From Bacteroidales bacterium (GTDB taxonomy: Bacteria; Bacteroidota; Bacteroidia; Bacteroidales; UBA3824): a DNA stretch of 52,937 bases. The notes beneath the pieces were generated by a model. It saw only the letters and a program-made list of their open reading frames with translations. It made no database searches and was not told where the DNA came from. The stretch covers positions 1 to 52,937 of the forward strand of contig JAKSUC010000019.1 of the NCBI GenBank assembly GCA_024413595.1. The letters run 5' to 3'. The position numbers and the translations under genes are program-made. Shown here piece by piece: positions 26,978 to 36,230 of the stretch (position 1 is the first letter of the stretch; each line of letters opens with the position of its first letter).

Positions 26978-28720
26978 TTAGCTTAAAATTAGAACTTGAA
27001 ATGGGTCAATTTTTATTTTATTTATGCTATAATTTTTTCTTGTAAAAAAATCTTGCATACTTATTGTAGTATTTTTATTTAATGACAATGTAAAAGATTT
27101 ATTTTCTCTATTAAAAATAAATATAACTTGTTCTGACTTATATTTTCTAGAAAAAGCAAATACTCTATTTTCTGCACTTGAATACAATACTGAATAATCC
27201 CCCTTGGTTAAAGATTTATGTGTTTTACGAAATTCTATTAATTGTTTATACAGCAAAAATATTTCTTTATCTATTTTTACTGTATTATATTTTGTTGAGC
27301 GAATACCATTTACTATAATTTTTTCGTCTTGATATTTATTTTCTGCCCAAATCATTGGTTTTCTACAATCTGGATCATTTGCGCCCCACATTCCTACTTC
27401 ATCTCCATAATATATCATTGGAGTGCCTACAAATGAAAACTGAAATATAATCATCATTTTTTGTATTTCTCGCTCTTTTTTATATGGCTTTCGCGTACTA
27501 TAATTTTTGTCAGAAGCATGCGAATTTTGAAAATATTTGTCGATACTTCCATAGTTTTTTAATTTTCGATTTACTATATAAGATGATATTCGCTCTGTAT
27601 CATGTGTTCCCAATATATTTTGCATCAAATAATTTGAACTTATTGGATAATTTTTTAATAATTTTTCTAATTTTTCTGAAAATTCTTTACTTGAATAATA
27701 ATTTTTTTCGGCACAAAAAAATTGACATGAAGCATACAAAAACTCATAATTCATTATGGTATCAAATACCCTATTTTGTAGATATGGCTTTATTATTTCT
27801 TCTGGTTCAATTAGTTCGCCAATAAATATTGAATCAGGTTTTATTTTTTTAACAAATTTTGAAGCTTCTTTCCAAAATGTTAATGGAACTCCAATTGCAT
27901 GATCTATTCGCCAACCGTCAATTCCTTGACATTCTTTACCTTCCACAATTGGCTTTAACCAGCGCTTTAATGTTGCAAATACATATTCTTTTACTTTGTT
28001 TGAAGAATAATTTAGTTTTGGCATTTCTTTTACACTTCCCCAAAACTTTTGATAATATAAATTTGATTTTGTTGATTTTTTGAAATCTATAATAAACCAA
28101 TCTGCATATTTTGATTTTTCTCTATTTTTTAATACATCTTGAAACGGTTTGCTATTATATCCTATATGGTTAAAAACGCCATCAAATATTATTTTTATTT
28201 CTCGCTTATGTGCTTGATTTATTAATAGTAAGGCTTCTTTATCGGCTGTTGTCCAACAAGTATTTTCAAAATCTTCAAAATCTTCGTTTTCTATCAATAG
28301 TTTATCATTTAATGAATCACTTCCAAAAAATGGATCTATATGCAAAAAATTTGTTCCATCATATTTATGTAACGAAGGTGAATACTGTAAAGGATTAATA
28401 TATAAAGCATTAACACCTAAATCTTTTAAATAATCTAATTTACTAATTATTCCATTTATATCACCACCATATCTTCGTCTAAGAATATTGTTTTTTAAAT
28501 CTGCATTATTTTGTTTTTCTAAATTATCCAAAACATACCAATCTGAAGTCCAATCATGCAAATGCCATGGATTATTTCTATTTAACAAAAAAGGTGTGGT
28601 TCCCTCAATATCTTCTGCAGAAATAGGATTTTGATTGTTTTTTCTACAAAATCTTTCAGGAAATATTTGATACCAAATTGCATTTTCTGCCCATTCTGGA
28701 TATTGATATTTATCTTTCAT
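26978..28720 (-). CDS. cytoplasmic alpha-amylase family enzyme (GH13)
   Basis: A GH13 barrel with the catalytic regions in order: the nucleophile Asp in GWRIDHAIG (about residue 270), the acid/base Glu in FIGELIEPEE (about 299) and the Asp in LGTHDTERI (about 373); FDGVFNHIG is region I. The N-terminus (AENAIWYQIFPERFCR) and the tract GGDINGIISKLDYLKDLG match neopullulanase/cyclomaltodextrinase/maltogenic-amylase subfamilies. A short beta domain ends the protein. No signal peptide is present, so it acts on internal or imported maltodextrins or glycogen. It is monocistronic and lies just behind the dapA terminator. Confidence 0.92.
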   Translation of the reverse strand: MKDKYQYPEWAENAIWYQIFPERFCRKNNQNPISAEDIEGTTPFLLNRNNPWHLHDWTSDWYVLDNLEKQNNADLKNNILRRRYGGDINGIISKLDYLKDLGVNALYINPLQYSPSLHKYDGTNFLHIDPFFGSDSLNDKLLIENEDFEDFENTCWTTADKEALLLINQAHKREIKIIFDGVFNHIGYNSKPFQDVLKNREKSKYADWFIIDFKKSTKSNLYYQKFWGSVKEMPKLNYSSNKVKEYVFATLKRWLKPIVEGKECQGIDGWRIDHAIGVPLTFWKEASKFVKKIKPDSIFIGELIEPEEIIKPYLQNRVFDTIMNYEFLYASCQFFCAEKNYYSSKEFSEKLEKLLKNYPISSNYLMQNILGTHDTERISSYIVNRKLKNYGSIDKYFQNSHASDKNYSTRKPYKKEREIQKMMIIFQFSFVGTPMIYYGDEVGMWGANDPDCRKPMIWAENKYQDEKIIVNGIRSTKYNTVKIDKEIFLLYKQLIEFRKTHKSLTKGDYSVLYSSAENRVFAFSRKYKSEQVIFIFNRENKSFTLSLNKNTTISMQDFFTRKNYSINKIKIDPFQVLILS

Positions 28721-28724
28721 ATTT

Positions 28725-28768
28725 CAAAAAAAAAGGTTCTCAAATCTTTATACGATAAGAGAACCTTT
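28725..28768 (-). terminator. terminator of dapA
   Basis: A 10-bp stem (28732-28741 against 28759-28768) is followed on the minus strand by eight or nine T. It separates dapA from the GH13 gene. Confidence 0.85.
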
Positions 28769-28789
28769 ATGATAGAAAATGTAATAAAA

Positions 28790-29683
28790 TTATTCTATTT
28801 TTAATACTTCGTCTAAAGAAGAAATTACTTTAGCTCTAACTTCGTCACAAACAGGCATTAATGGAAGACGTAAATTTTCATTCATAATACCTAAATGCGC
28901 AAGAGCTGCTTTTGCACCTGCTGGACTTCCATCTTCAAACAAAGCATTCATCAAATCTAACATTTTAAAATGTATTTTTGATGCTTCTTCAAATTTTCCT
29001 TGTGAACAAAGATTTATCATCTTTACAAATTGTTTTGGTGCTACATTAGCTACTACTGAAATAACACCTTCTGCACCAATTGAATACATTGGAACTGTTA
29101 AAGCATCATCTCCTGAAAATAATTTTAAATCTGCAGGTTTATTTTTTAATACTTGCATAATTTGACTCATATTTCCACTTGCCTCTTTTACTGCAATTAT
29201 ATTTTTACAATCTTTTGCTAGTTTTATAATTGTTGCAGGTTCTATATTTTTTGATGTACGTCCTGGTACATTATAAAGAACAATTGGAACTGGTGAGGCT
29301 TCTGAAATTGCTTTAAAATGTTCGTAAATACCTCTCTGATTTGGTTTTGTATAATATGGAGAAATACTTAATACTGCGTCAATTCCGCTAAAATCTGTAT
29401 TTTTTATTTCATCAATAACTGCAGATGTGCAATTGCCACCAATTCCGCACATTATTGGAACTCTGCCTTTTACATAATCTACAATAAATTTTTTTAGATT
29501 TTGTTTTTCGTCTTGCGACATGGTAGATGGTTCGCCTGTTGTTCCCAACATTGCTATAAAATTAATACCTCCGCTTATTATATAGTCGAGAAGTTTTGAT
29601 AATGCGGTGTAGTCTATTAATCCTTTATTGTCAAAAGGGGTTACTAATGCAACTCCTACTCCGCTAAATGTTTCACTCTTCAT
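28790..29683 (-). CDS. dapA: 4-hydroxy-tetrahydrodipicolinate synthase
   Basis: DapA condenses pyruvate and aspartate semialdehyde in the first step towards lysine and meso-diaminopimelate for peptidoglycan. The 297-residue protein shows all family blocks: GVGVALVTPF, MLGTTGEPSTM, YNVPGRTS with the catalytic Tyr, the Schiff-base Lys in IIAVKEASGNM, and LFSGDDAL. It lies 39 bases after the DUF6913-type gene and probably shares its RNA. Confidence 0.97.
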   Translation of the reverse strand: MKSETFSGVGVALVTPFDNKGLIDYTALSKLLDYIISGGINFIAMLGTTGEPSTMSQDEKQNLKKFIVDYVKGRVPIMCGIGGNCTSAVIDEIKNTDFSGIDAVLSISPYYTKPNQRGIYEHFKAISEASPVPIVLYNVPGRTSKNIEPATIIKLAKDCKNIIAVKEASGNMSQIMQVLKNKPADLKLFSGDDALTVPMYSIGAEGVISVVANVAPKQFVKMINLCSQGKFEEASKIHFKMLDLMNALFEDGSPAGAKAALAHLGIMNENLRLPLMPVCDEVRAKVISSLDEVLKIE

Positions 29684-29722
29684 AGTGGATTGAGTTATTC
29701 TTGTTTGTGCAAATATTTTGTT

Positions 29723-30280
29723 TTATTTATCGCTTTTTTTTATTGACGTTAAATAAAGTTTTATTTTATCTATTAAATCGTCTGTTTCTGGTATTCGTCC
29801 GTCTTTAAATTCGAGGGCAAAATCAGAAAAATCATTTTGCTTATATTTTATCGATACTTTGAATTTTGATATTGACAATCCCAATACGTAATCTGCACTT
29901 AAATTTTCGCTTGTACAAATATTTATCAAAATATCAAAATCTTTGTTAATGAATAAATCTACTTCTTGATTATTAGGAAAACACCAAAAATTTAATTTTT
30001 CTAACGAAAACAATTTTATATTTTCACATGGTGTATAATATCTTAGCATTTCTTCATTAATTACCATACCCAGAGCACTTACATTTTTTCCTAATTCTGT
30101 TAAATAAGAAATAAATCTTCTAGCAGAAAAGTAATTTGCTTGGATTGTTGAATCAAACAAAACTCCTATTGTTTTTGCTGACTCAATATTATGATACGAT
30201 TTATGCCTCTGCACTTTAGCTACTTTTTTATTAAGTAGTTTGTACCCTAATTTTTCTCGAGATTTAAGTAAAAATTTCAT
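29723..30280 (-). CDS. DUF6913-type protein of unknown function
   Basis: A 185-residue soluble protein begins with basic residues (KLLNKKVAKVQRHKSYHN) and contains an alpha/beta core (IGVLFDSTIQANYF, DILINICTSENLSADYVLG, SKFKVSIKYK). This resembles the DUF6913 family of Bacteroidota, which often lies directly upstream of dapA, as here. The function is unknown. No signal peptide or membrane segment is seen. Confidence 0.72.
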   Translation of the reverse strand: MKFLLKSREKLGYKLLNKKVAKVQRHKSYHNIESAKTIGVLFDSTIQANYFSARRFISYLTELGKNVSALGMVINEEMLRYYTPCENIKLFSLEKLNFWCFPNNQEVDLFINKDFDILINICTSENLSADYVLGLSISKFKVSIKYKQNDFSDFALEFKDGRIPETDDLIDKIKLYLTSIKKSDK

Positions 30281-30353
30281 ATTGCAAGTTTAACAAAAAA
30301 AAACAAGAGGACATATTTTTGAGTAAAAAAAATTTTAATTTTTATTAAAATTA

Positions 30354-30974
30354 CTAATATCTATAATATGGATATCCATATCCTCCATATATTGGATACA
30401 TATTTTTACTTTGTTGTACTTCTATTCCTATTGAAAATGACGGTGTTATATTATATTGTGCTCCAAATGTACAAATATAAGCATCATTGTTTATGTTTTG
30501 CTTTGAACCAGGTGTTGATATTCTATTTTGTGCATATATTATACTTCCTACTAACAATAATTTTTCGCTTGCCTGATATTGAGCTTCGGCTTTATAATAA
30601 TTTGTTATTGCTCTAAGATTTTGATATTCTGTTGTTTCTTGTTTTGAATAATATGGATATTTATTGTTAGAATACATTACTCCAAAACCAAATGACATTT
30701 GAAATTTGTCTGATACTTGATATGCAAATTCTGGCAATAAAAATTCATAATTTCCAAAAGAAGAAAATCCTGCTCCCATGTTTAATGATGAATGAAAACG
30801 ATTTTTTTCTTTTTTTCGCATACTTTCTCTAACTGGTGTTTGTGACACTTCGGGATCATATTGTTCCAAAAATGTTACATTCGACGTCTCATCATTTTGA
30901 TATTCAATCACTTCTTGTGATTTTGCATTTATTGTAAACAATAAAGATATTATTATAATAATGATTTTTTTCAT
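30354..30974 (-). CDS. putative outer-membrane beta-barrel protein
   Basis: A signal peptide (cleavage near NAKSQ) precedes a 60-residue spacer and then alternating beta-strands (MGAGFSSFGNYEFLLPEFAY, FQMSFGFGVMYSN, LLVGSIIYAQNR, ITPSFSIGIEVQQS) with aromatic girdles. The C-terminus is rich in Tyr and Gly (YGGYGYPYYRY). This looks like an eight-stranded barrel of the OmpW/OmpX size class. The function is unknown, and it is a single gene. Confidence 0.75.
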   Translation of the reverse strand: MKKIIIIIISLLFTINAKSQEVIEYQNDETSNVTFLEQYDPEVSQTPVRESMRKKEKNRFHSSLNMGAGFSSFGNYEFLLPEFAYQVSDKFQMSFGFGVMYSNNKYPYYSKQETTEYQNLRAITNYYKAEAQYQASEKLLLVGSIIYAQNRISTPGSKQNINNDAYICTFGAQYNITPSFSIGIEVQQSKNMYPIYGGYGYPYYRY

Positions 30975-31106
30975 ATTTTTTTATTTTATTTTTCAAAAAG
31001 TAAAGATATTAATTTTGAGAATAATATTATAATTTTTACTCAAATTTTAACAATATTTATCAAAATAAAATTGCTACTAATTTTTTTTTTCATCAAAAAA
31101 AATTGT

Positions 31107-31114
31107 TAAATTTG
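31107..31114 (+). promoter_or_regulatory. TAnnTTTG promoter (-7) of the SiaC-like gene
   Basis: TAAATTTG followed by C lies 83 bases upstream of the ATG at 31197. A second TTTGCATCCGC sequence at about 31156-31166 resembles the start region of the tRNA-Thr promoter and could be another start site. Confidence 0.5.
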
Positions 31115-31196
31115 CATAAAACATTATGGATATATGCAAAAGTGTTGTTACTTTGCATCCGCTTATAAAATGATTTAATAATATTTTAAAAATATA

Positions 31197-31598
31197 ATGC
31201 AGAATTTACAAATTGCAGAAACCGCAAAAAGTCCGTATATCAATTTTGATTGCGAAAATGGTTTTTTAGAAATTAAAGGTAGATCTATTATTGAAAATAC
31301 TTTTGCTTTTTACGAACCTGTTTTTAAAGTTTTGAGCGAATATGTACAAAATCCGTTAGATAAAACTATTGTTCATCTTTCTCTTGACTATTATAATACT
31401 AGTTCTCAAATTTGGATTTACAATATTCTTAAAGAACTAAACAAAATTAATGATATTCACGGTAAAGATGTTGATATTATTTGGTATTATAGCGACAGTG
31501 ATTTACTTGAAGCTGGTAGAGATTTTCAAAATGTATCAAAAGTACCTATTGTTTTGAAAGAAGCAAATGGTGGTGCTGATATGGATGAAGAGATTTAA
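31197..31598 (+). CDS. SiaC-like regulatory phosphoprotein (DUF1987)
   Basis: The sequence follows the DUF1987/SiaC pattern: SPYINFDCENGFLEIKGRSI, then FYEPVFKVLSEYV, then LSLDYYNTSSQIWI with the Thr/Ser that the kinase SiaB phosphorylates in known systems, then DIIWYYSDSDLLEAGRDF. In Pseudomonas, unphosphorylated SiaC activates a diguanylate cyclase. Here no siaA, siaB or siaD is adjacent, so partners must be elsewhere or the protein has another role. It is a single gene followed by a terminator. Confidence 0.85.
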   Translation: MQNLQIAETAKSPYINFDCENGFLEIKGRSIIENTFAFYEPVFKVLSEYVQNPLDKTIVHLSLDYYNTSSQIWIYNILKELNKINDIHGKDVDIIWYYSDSDLLEAGRDFQNVSKVPIVLKEANGGADMDEEI

Positions 31599-31611
31599 TA
31601 TTTCCACAAAT

Positions 31612-31641
31612 ATTTGCCGGCTTTTTTAGCCGGTTTTTTTT
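31612..31641 (+). terminator. terminator of the SiaC-like gene
   Basis: A 6-bp GC-rich stem (CCGGCT 31617-31622 against AGCCGG 31628-31633) is followed by eight T. Confidence 0.8.
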
Positions 31642-31673
31642 ATGTTTTTTTTAACTATCTTATTTTTTATATC

Positions 31674-32192
31674 ATGAATTCTTTAGATAATCTTAAAAAT
31701 TTAAGAAAAAGACACTTTTATATTTTAGTTCTTTTATTTGTATTATTTGTTGTAGGAATGTTTTTTATAAATGTAAAAATTCTGGACCACTCTCCTATTT
31801 ATAATCCAATTGTTATTCATATTTTAAAATATATTTCAATATTTGTTTCAGGTATTTTTATTTATATAGGATATAACAAATATTCTAAAACTATTGATTT
31901 GTATAAAAAAAATGATGATGTAGATTTAAAAAGAGAAAAATATATTGAATCCAACAAATTTCAAAACAATTTATCTTTTATTGCTTTTGCTTTAAATATT
32001 ATTTTAATGATTTTATCTTTTGACAATATATTTTTATTTCTTGCAACTATATGTTTGATTTTTAATTGTATATACATTCCTTCTGAAGAAAAATTCACTA
32101 GTGATTTTGTTGAAATTATTGATGAAGAACGTTACGAAACTGAAATCAATAAACAAGACGAAAATAATATTAATCAAAATTTTGAATCTTAA
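31674..32192 (+). CDS. hypothetical membrane protein with four helices
   Basis: I chose the ATG at 31674 (NSLDNLKNLRKRHFYILVL); upstream in-frame codons overlap the terminator. Four hydrophobic segments are visible (about 15-35, 45-65, 100-120 and 125-145), with an acidic C-terminal tail. No family is recognised. The 3' end overlaps the exonuclease gene on the opposite strand by four bases. Confidence 0.65.
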   Translation: MNSLDNLKNLRKRHFYILVLLFVLFVVGMFFINVKILDHSPIYNPIVIHILKYISIFVSGIFIYIGYNKYSKTIDLYKKNDDVDLKREKYIESNKFQNNLSFIAFALNIILMILSFDNIFLFLATICLIFNCIYIPSEEKFTSDFVEIIDEERYETEINKQDENNINQNFES

Positions 32193-32686
32193 TCTAACAG
32201 TTTTATTGCAATAATTGCGCATGCTTCGGCATCTGCTAAAGCATGGTGATGTTGTGTTAAATCATAGCCAAAATATGCTGATACTGTTTGTAATTGACAA
32301 TTAGGTAATTTGTCTTTTAATTTTTTTCTTGACGCTGACAACGTACAATAAAATTCATAGTCGGGATATGTCATACCGTAGGTTTTAAAGCAAGCTTTTA
32401 AACAACTTTCGTCAAATGGTTTATTATGAGCCACTAATGGATAATTTTCTAAATAGGGTTCTATTTTTTTCCAAACTTTTGGAAAAACGGGTGATTGGTC
32501 TGTATCATCTTGTGTAAGTCCATGAACCATAATATTATGATAATTATAATAATTGGGTTCTGGTTGTATTAATTCGTAGATTTGTTTTACTATTTTTCCA
32601 TTTCTTACTATTACTACTCCAACACTACAAACACTTGATCTATAAGAATTTGCAGTTTCAAAATCTATTGCGTTAAAGTTTTGCAT
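32189..32686 (-). CDS. DEDDh 3'-5' exonuclease (DnaQ-like)
   Basis: The start at 32686 (MQNFNAIDFETA) overlaps the vWA gene's stop by one base (TAATG). The exonuclease motifs are ExoI AIDFETANS, ExoII HNKPFDESCL and ExoIII HHHALADAEACA with the catalytic His and Asp. The length of 165 residues is that of a stand-alone proofreading-type domain. It could degrade DNA or RNA ends. It is translationally coupled to a vWA membrane protein, which is an odd pair. Confidence 0.9.
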   Translation of the reverse strand: MQNFNAIDFETANSYRSSVCSVGVVIVRNGKIVKQIYELIQPEPNYYNYHNIMVHGLTQDDTDQSPVFPKVWKKIEPYLENYPLVAHNKPFDESCLKACFKTYGMTYPDYEFYCTLSASRKKLKDKLPNCQLQTVSAYFGYDLTQHHHALADAEACAIIAIKLLD

Positions 32687-34779
32687 TATAATGTTCCCCA
32701 ATATTTACGTAAAAACCATTCTAATGATAATAATATCAATATTATAAAAAATGGCCATTTACAATCTATTAATCCTGTTGATACTGTATCTGTAAAAACG
32801 GTGGGTTTTATGTTTTGGTTTAACAATGTAGTTTTTAATTCGTCTAATTGATTGTCAAAAAACATTTTACCACCCGTAGATGATGATATTTTATTCAATA
32901 CATTATGATTTGCCAATAAATCTTGTGACTCGCTTGATATTTCTAATATTGAGAAACTTCCACTTTTTTTGAGTTTATGATTTAAATATTCGGCTTCTGC
33001 TATGTAGGTATAATTTCCTGATTTTAAACTATCTATTCTTAGCGAATAACCATTATTGATTTTATTTAATTTATAGTCTGATGTTTTGTTTTTTTCGTCT
33101 GTTATTTTTAAAGTTATAGTTGCATCGTCTATTGTATTCATTTCTTTATCAAGCAATTGTGCTGAAAAACAAACAGGCTCATTTTCACTAAATATTCGTT
33201 TAACTGTAATAGTAAATTGTTCTTTATTATCTTTTGAAATTAATAATTGAACTATTCTACTTATCAATAAATCAAATGTTTCGTGATTTCTATATCGTTT
33301 ATAACAATCAATACGCCATTTCCAAATTCCTTCTCCTACAATTATTGCTTCTTTTTTTATAGATGGATCAGAAACTAATATTAATGGTTTTGATGTTTGA
33401 ACGCCTTTTATCTTTTGATATGCTAGTACTTTTGCATTTGTATGTAAATTATACGTTCCAAATGAACAATTTAATGGTGGTGCTTTTGACAAATATTCTC
33501 CTACTCCATTTTCTATTGTAAACAATGGGAAACCTGCATCTACTGAGGCTGAGGCATCTTCGTAATTGTTTCCTGACGGTATTATTTCTAATGTTGAATT
33601 TATTTCGTTAAATTTTGATATTGATGTTTTGTTTCCCAATACATAAATTAATGGTGTTCCTTTTTTAGATATTTCTTTTATTTTATTGGTCAACTGAATA
33701 TTTGTGTTTGGTAATTGAACTAATATTATAAGATTATATCCTGTTATTGGTTTTTCATTAAAATTTTCTGCAGTTGCAACTTCTACTTCATAACTTAAAT
33801 TAAAACTTAAAGCAGATCTTATTGCTGCAACATCTGGATGTGGTGAATCGCTAAGAATCAATATTTTATATTTATCGTCTACAATATCAACTACTATTTC
33901 TCGGCTATTGTTTACGGTTGTGATTTCGTTTTCTATACTATTTAACACTATGGTATATTTCTGCAAACCTTTTTCGTCGGCTTTTATCATTGTAGATATA
34001 TTTTGAGTATAACTATCTGATGTTATGTTTATTGGTGTAGAAAATATTTTTTTCCCATTGTGATATATTTCGCAAGATGTTTTATTTCCTTTCAACATTC
34101 TTGCGTTTGCTACTATTTCAATTGGAAATTCATTTCCTAAAAAAGATGTCTCGTTGTAAACTGATTTGGTTATTGCTAAATCTCGATATTGAGTTGTATC
34201 TCCTAATGCTATTGTAAATATTTTAAATCCTGAATTTGTTGCTGAATAAATTGGATTTTGACCCTTATTACATATTCCATCGCTACATAATACTAATGAA
34301 TTTGCATTTGTATTATATAGTCTATTTGTCAATGACTCAAACATTTGCGAAAAATCTGTGTTTTTGTCGACAAACGTATAATTTTTTCCTGTAACTAATT
34401 CATTCCCAAATTTATAATATTGAATATTAAAATTTTCCTTTAACTCTTCGGCACATTTCAAAAGTGAATTTGTAAACATTTTTAAAGAATCTTCGGCGCC
34501 TTTTCCTCGCATTACCATCGAATTGCTATTATCAACAACAAATGCTAATACTGGTTTTTCGGTTCGATGTGTTTCGGTTTTTACAAATATATTCAATAAT
34601 AACAACAATGATAAAAACAATGATAAAAATCTTAATATGAATAAAATATAAATTTTAAATGGTTGAAATTCAGAGATTTTATTGTTTTTATAATATAATA
34701 GTGATGTTAACAAAATTGCCACTAAAAAACATATTAGTGGGCAATACCATGGATAATCTGATACTAATGTTTTTATCAT
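32686..34779 (-). CDS. membrane-anchored vWA-like protein
   Basis: Two N-terminal membrane helices (about 12-30 and 40-62) are followed by a von Willebrand A-type domain with the metal site DNSNSM (form DxSxS, about residues 83-88) and LVLCSDGICN. Next is a beta-sandwich region (about 210-300), then a domain resembling class I amidotransferases (ILILSDSPHPDVAAIRSAL, about 308-420), further Ig-like parts, and a C-terminal membrane helix near the end (FFIILILLSLEWFLRKYW). This layout matches uncharacterised BatA/DUF4159-like Bacteroidota proteins. It is preceded by the muramidase terminator, so it starts its own unit, with the exonuclease behind it. Confidence 0.8.
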   Translation of the reverse strand: MIKTLVSDYPWYCPLICFLVAILLTSLLYYKNNKISEFQPFKIYILFILRFLSLFLSLLLLLNIFVKTETHRTEKPVLAFVVDNSNSMVMRGKGAEDSLKMFTNSLLKCAEELKENFNIQYYKFGNELVTGKNYTFVDKNTDFSQMFESLTNRLYNTNANSLVLCSDGICNKGQNPIYSATNSGFKIFTIALGDTTQYRDLAITKSVYNETSFLGNEFPIEIVANARMLKGNKTSCEIYHNGKKIFSTPINITSDSYTQNISTMIKADEKGLQKYTIVLNSIENEITTVNNSREIVVDIVDDKYKILILSDSPHPDVAAIRSALSFNLSYEVEVATAENFNEKPITGYNLIILVQLPNTNIQLTNKIKEISKKGTPLIYVLGNKTSISKFNEINSTLEIIPSGNNYEDASASVDAGFPLFTIENGVGEYLSKAPPLNCSFGTYNLHTNAKVLAYQKIKGVQTSKPLILVSDPSIKKEAIIVGEGIWKWRIDCYKRYRNHETFDLLISRIVQLLISKDNKEQFTITVKRIFSENEPVCFSAQLLDKEMNTIDDATITLKITDEKNKTSDYKLNKINNGYSLRIDSLKSGNYTYIAEAEYLNHKLKKSGSFSILEISSESQDLLANHNVLNKISSSTGGKMFFDNQLDELKTTLLNQNIKPTVFTDTVSTGLIDCKWPFFIILILLSLEWFLRKYWGTL

Positions 34780-34783
34780 TTTT

Positions 34784-34818
34784 GAAAAAAAAGGCGGATA
34801 AGTGTTAACTAATCCGCC
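34784..34818 (-). terminator. terminator of the muramidase gene
   Basis: A 7-bp stem (GGCGGAT 34793-34799 against ATCCGCC 34812-34818) is followed on the minus strand by eight T. Confidence 0.85.
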
Positions 34819-34837
34819 ATTATATTATTAAAAATTA

Positions 34838-36139
34838 TTACAAAATTTTCTTGTAAATGTCATAATATTGTTGAAGTCTCTTTTCATATTGAGCAGGTGC
34901 TGCAAGTCCATTATATTCTTTGGCAAATGAAAGAAAATCTCCTTTGGCTAGATATTCTACTCTTTGTGCTTTGGCATTACAAAAATCGAAAAGTGCCATA
35001 ATATGATAACGAATATCTTTTGCAAAAGCATCGTACATTTCTTTAACTGACGAATAACCAATACTTTTATAATTGAATCCCATAACTTGAGGTGCACCCA
35101 TACTTATACTATACATTGCTTTTTGTTCGTCAAGTGCACGTGCTATTTCAAAGGCTTCCCATTCTGTTGATTGTCCATTGTGACTTGTTTTCCAATCATC
35201 GCTCTTTTTTTGACGATATTTATGATCATCACGTTTACTATTTTGATTAAATGTAAAGTGTTTTTCATATTCTTTTTTAGTTTCATCTGTTTTTGCATAA
35301 TATGTATAGAAAACGTGATTTTCAAATCTTATCAACATTTTTCCATCAGCTGCCATTCCATCGCCTCCACTTTCTACACAAATTACTGCTAAGGCTATTT
35401 CTACTGGAATATCAAGTTCTTTACTTATTTTGGTTACAAGATTTCCATATTTGTTCCAAGTTTTAACTGCTATTTTTCCATATCGATCTTGACCTTCTGT
35501 TGACAATTGTTTTGATGGGGCTAAATCTACTTTTTTGAGATCTGAACGTGTATTGAAAAATACTCTTGAACTATCTGTTTTTGTAGTTGTTGTAGTTGTT
35601 GTTTTAGATGAAGAATTATTTGAACTATTAGAATTTTCTCCAACAAATGATACGTAATCTGCACTTACATAACCTGTTTTACCTTTTAAATCTATTCCAT
35701 ACCATCCTTTGTGTTTACTTACTACAACTAAAATATCTCCTTTATTTACTTTACCAATTATTGAACTACCTGTATTATAATATGCTCTAACGTTCAAAAC
35801 TTTAGCATTTACTTCAACCTTTTCTACTACTGTAGTTTTTTTGATATATTGAGTAACGCAATATGCTGTTCCTATTTCTGTACTAATATGATACCAATCT
35901 CCATCTTCACCAATAATTGAAACAATGGTGTTTTTTTTAAGTTTAAAAAGTACTTTCCCATCTGTAGAAGCTTTATCTCTAGCATTTAGAGTGCTTGCTG
36001 TAACCATTCCTTTTGAAATTACACTATTTGTGTTAGAATTGGTTTTAGTTGTGGTGGTTGTGGTGGTTGTTGTTTTAGTGTTAGTTTCTTTTGCTTTCTT
36101 TTTTTTATTAAACCCAAATAAGTTTGCTAGCCATCCCAT
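34838..36139 (-). CDS. N-acetylmuramidase (DUF3380-type) with two SH3 domains, no signal peptide
   Basis: The N-terminus (MGWLANLFGFNKKKKAKE) has no cleavable signal peptide and leads into a run of nine threonines. Two bacterial SH3 domains follow (about 43-101 and 109-167, each with LNAR/LNVR and GDWY/GWYG), a second Thr/Ser linker to 190, and a C-terminal muramidase domain (about 215-433). Its likely catalytic Glu is E256 in AVICVESGGDG, with RFENHVFYTYY and SMGAPQVMGFNY, as in phage-type endolysins of the DUF3380 family. It cuts the glycan backbone of peptidoglycan. The lack of a signal peptide and the SH3 pair parallel the amidase at 20.4 kb. It is a single gene with its own promoter and terminator. 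Confidence 0.88.
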   Translation of the reverse strand: MGWLANLFGFNKKKKAKETNTKTTTTTTTTTKTNSNTNSVISKGMVTASTLNARDKASTDGKVLFKLKKNTIVSIIGEDGDWYHISTEIGTAYCVTQYIKKTTVVEKVEVNAKVLNVRAYYNTGSSIIGKVNKGDILVVVSKHKGWYGIDLKGKTGYVSADYVSFVGENSNSSNNSSSKTTTTTTTKTDSSRVFFNTRSDLKKVDLAPSKQLSTEGQDRYGKIAVKTWNKYGNLVTKISKELDIPVEIALAVICVESGGDGMAADGKMLIRFENHVFYTYYAKTDETKKEYEKHFTFNQNSKRDDHKYRQKKSDDWKTSHNGQSTEWEAFEIARALDEQKAMYSISMGAPQVMGFNYKSIGYSSVKEMYDAFAKDIRYHIMALFDFCNAKAQRVEYLAKGDFLSFAKEYNGLAAPAQYEKRLQQYYDIYKKIL

Positions 36140-36198
36140 AGTTATGATTTTTAATTAGTTAAAATATTATGATTAAATTAATCATTTAAATTTAAGGT

Positions 36199-36230
36199 CA
36201 AATTTATAAAAAAAATGGTCAATACGCAAA
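36199..36230 (-). promoter_or_regulatory. promoter of the muramidase gene
   Basis: The minus strand has TAAATTTG (36199-36206) and TTTG (36227-36230) with a 20-base gap. The promoter lies inside the fabG terminator hairpin. The leader is about 55 bases long. Confidence 0.7.

Noticed and set aside
36040..36085. GT-rich microsatellite-like DNA
   Set aside because: It encodes the threonine linker of the muramidase and needs no other explanation.
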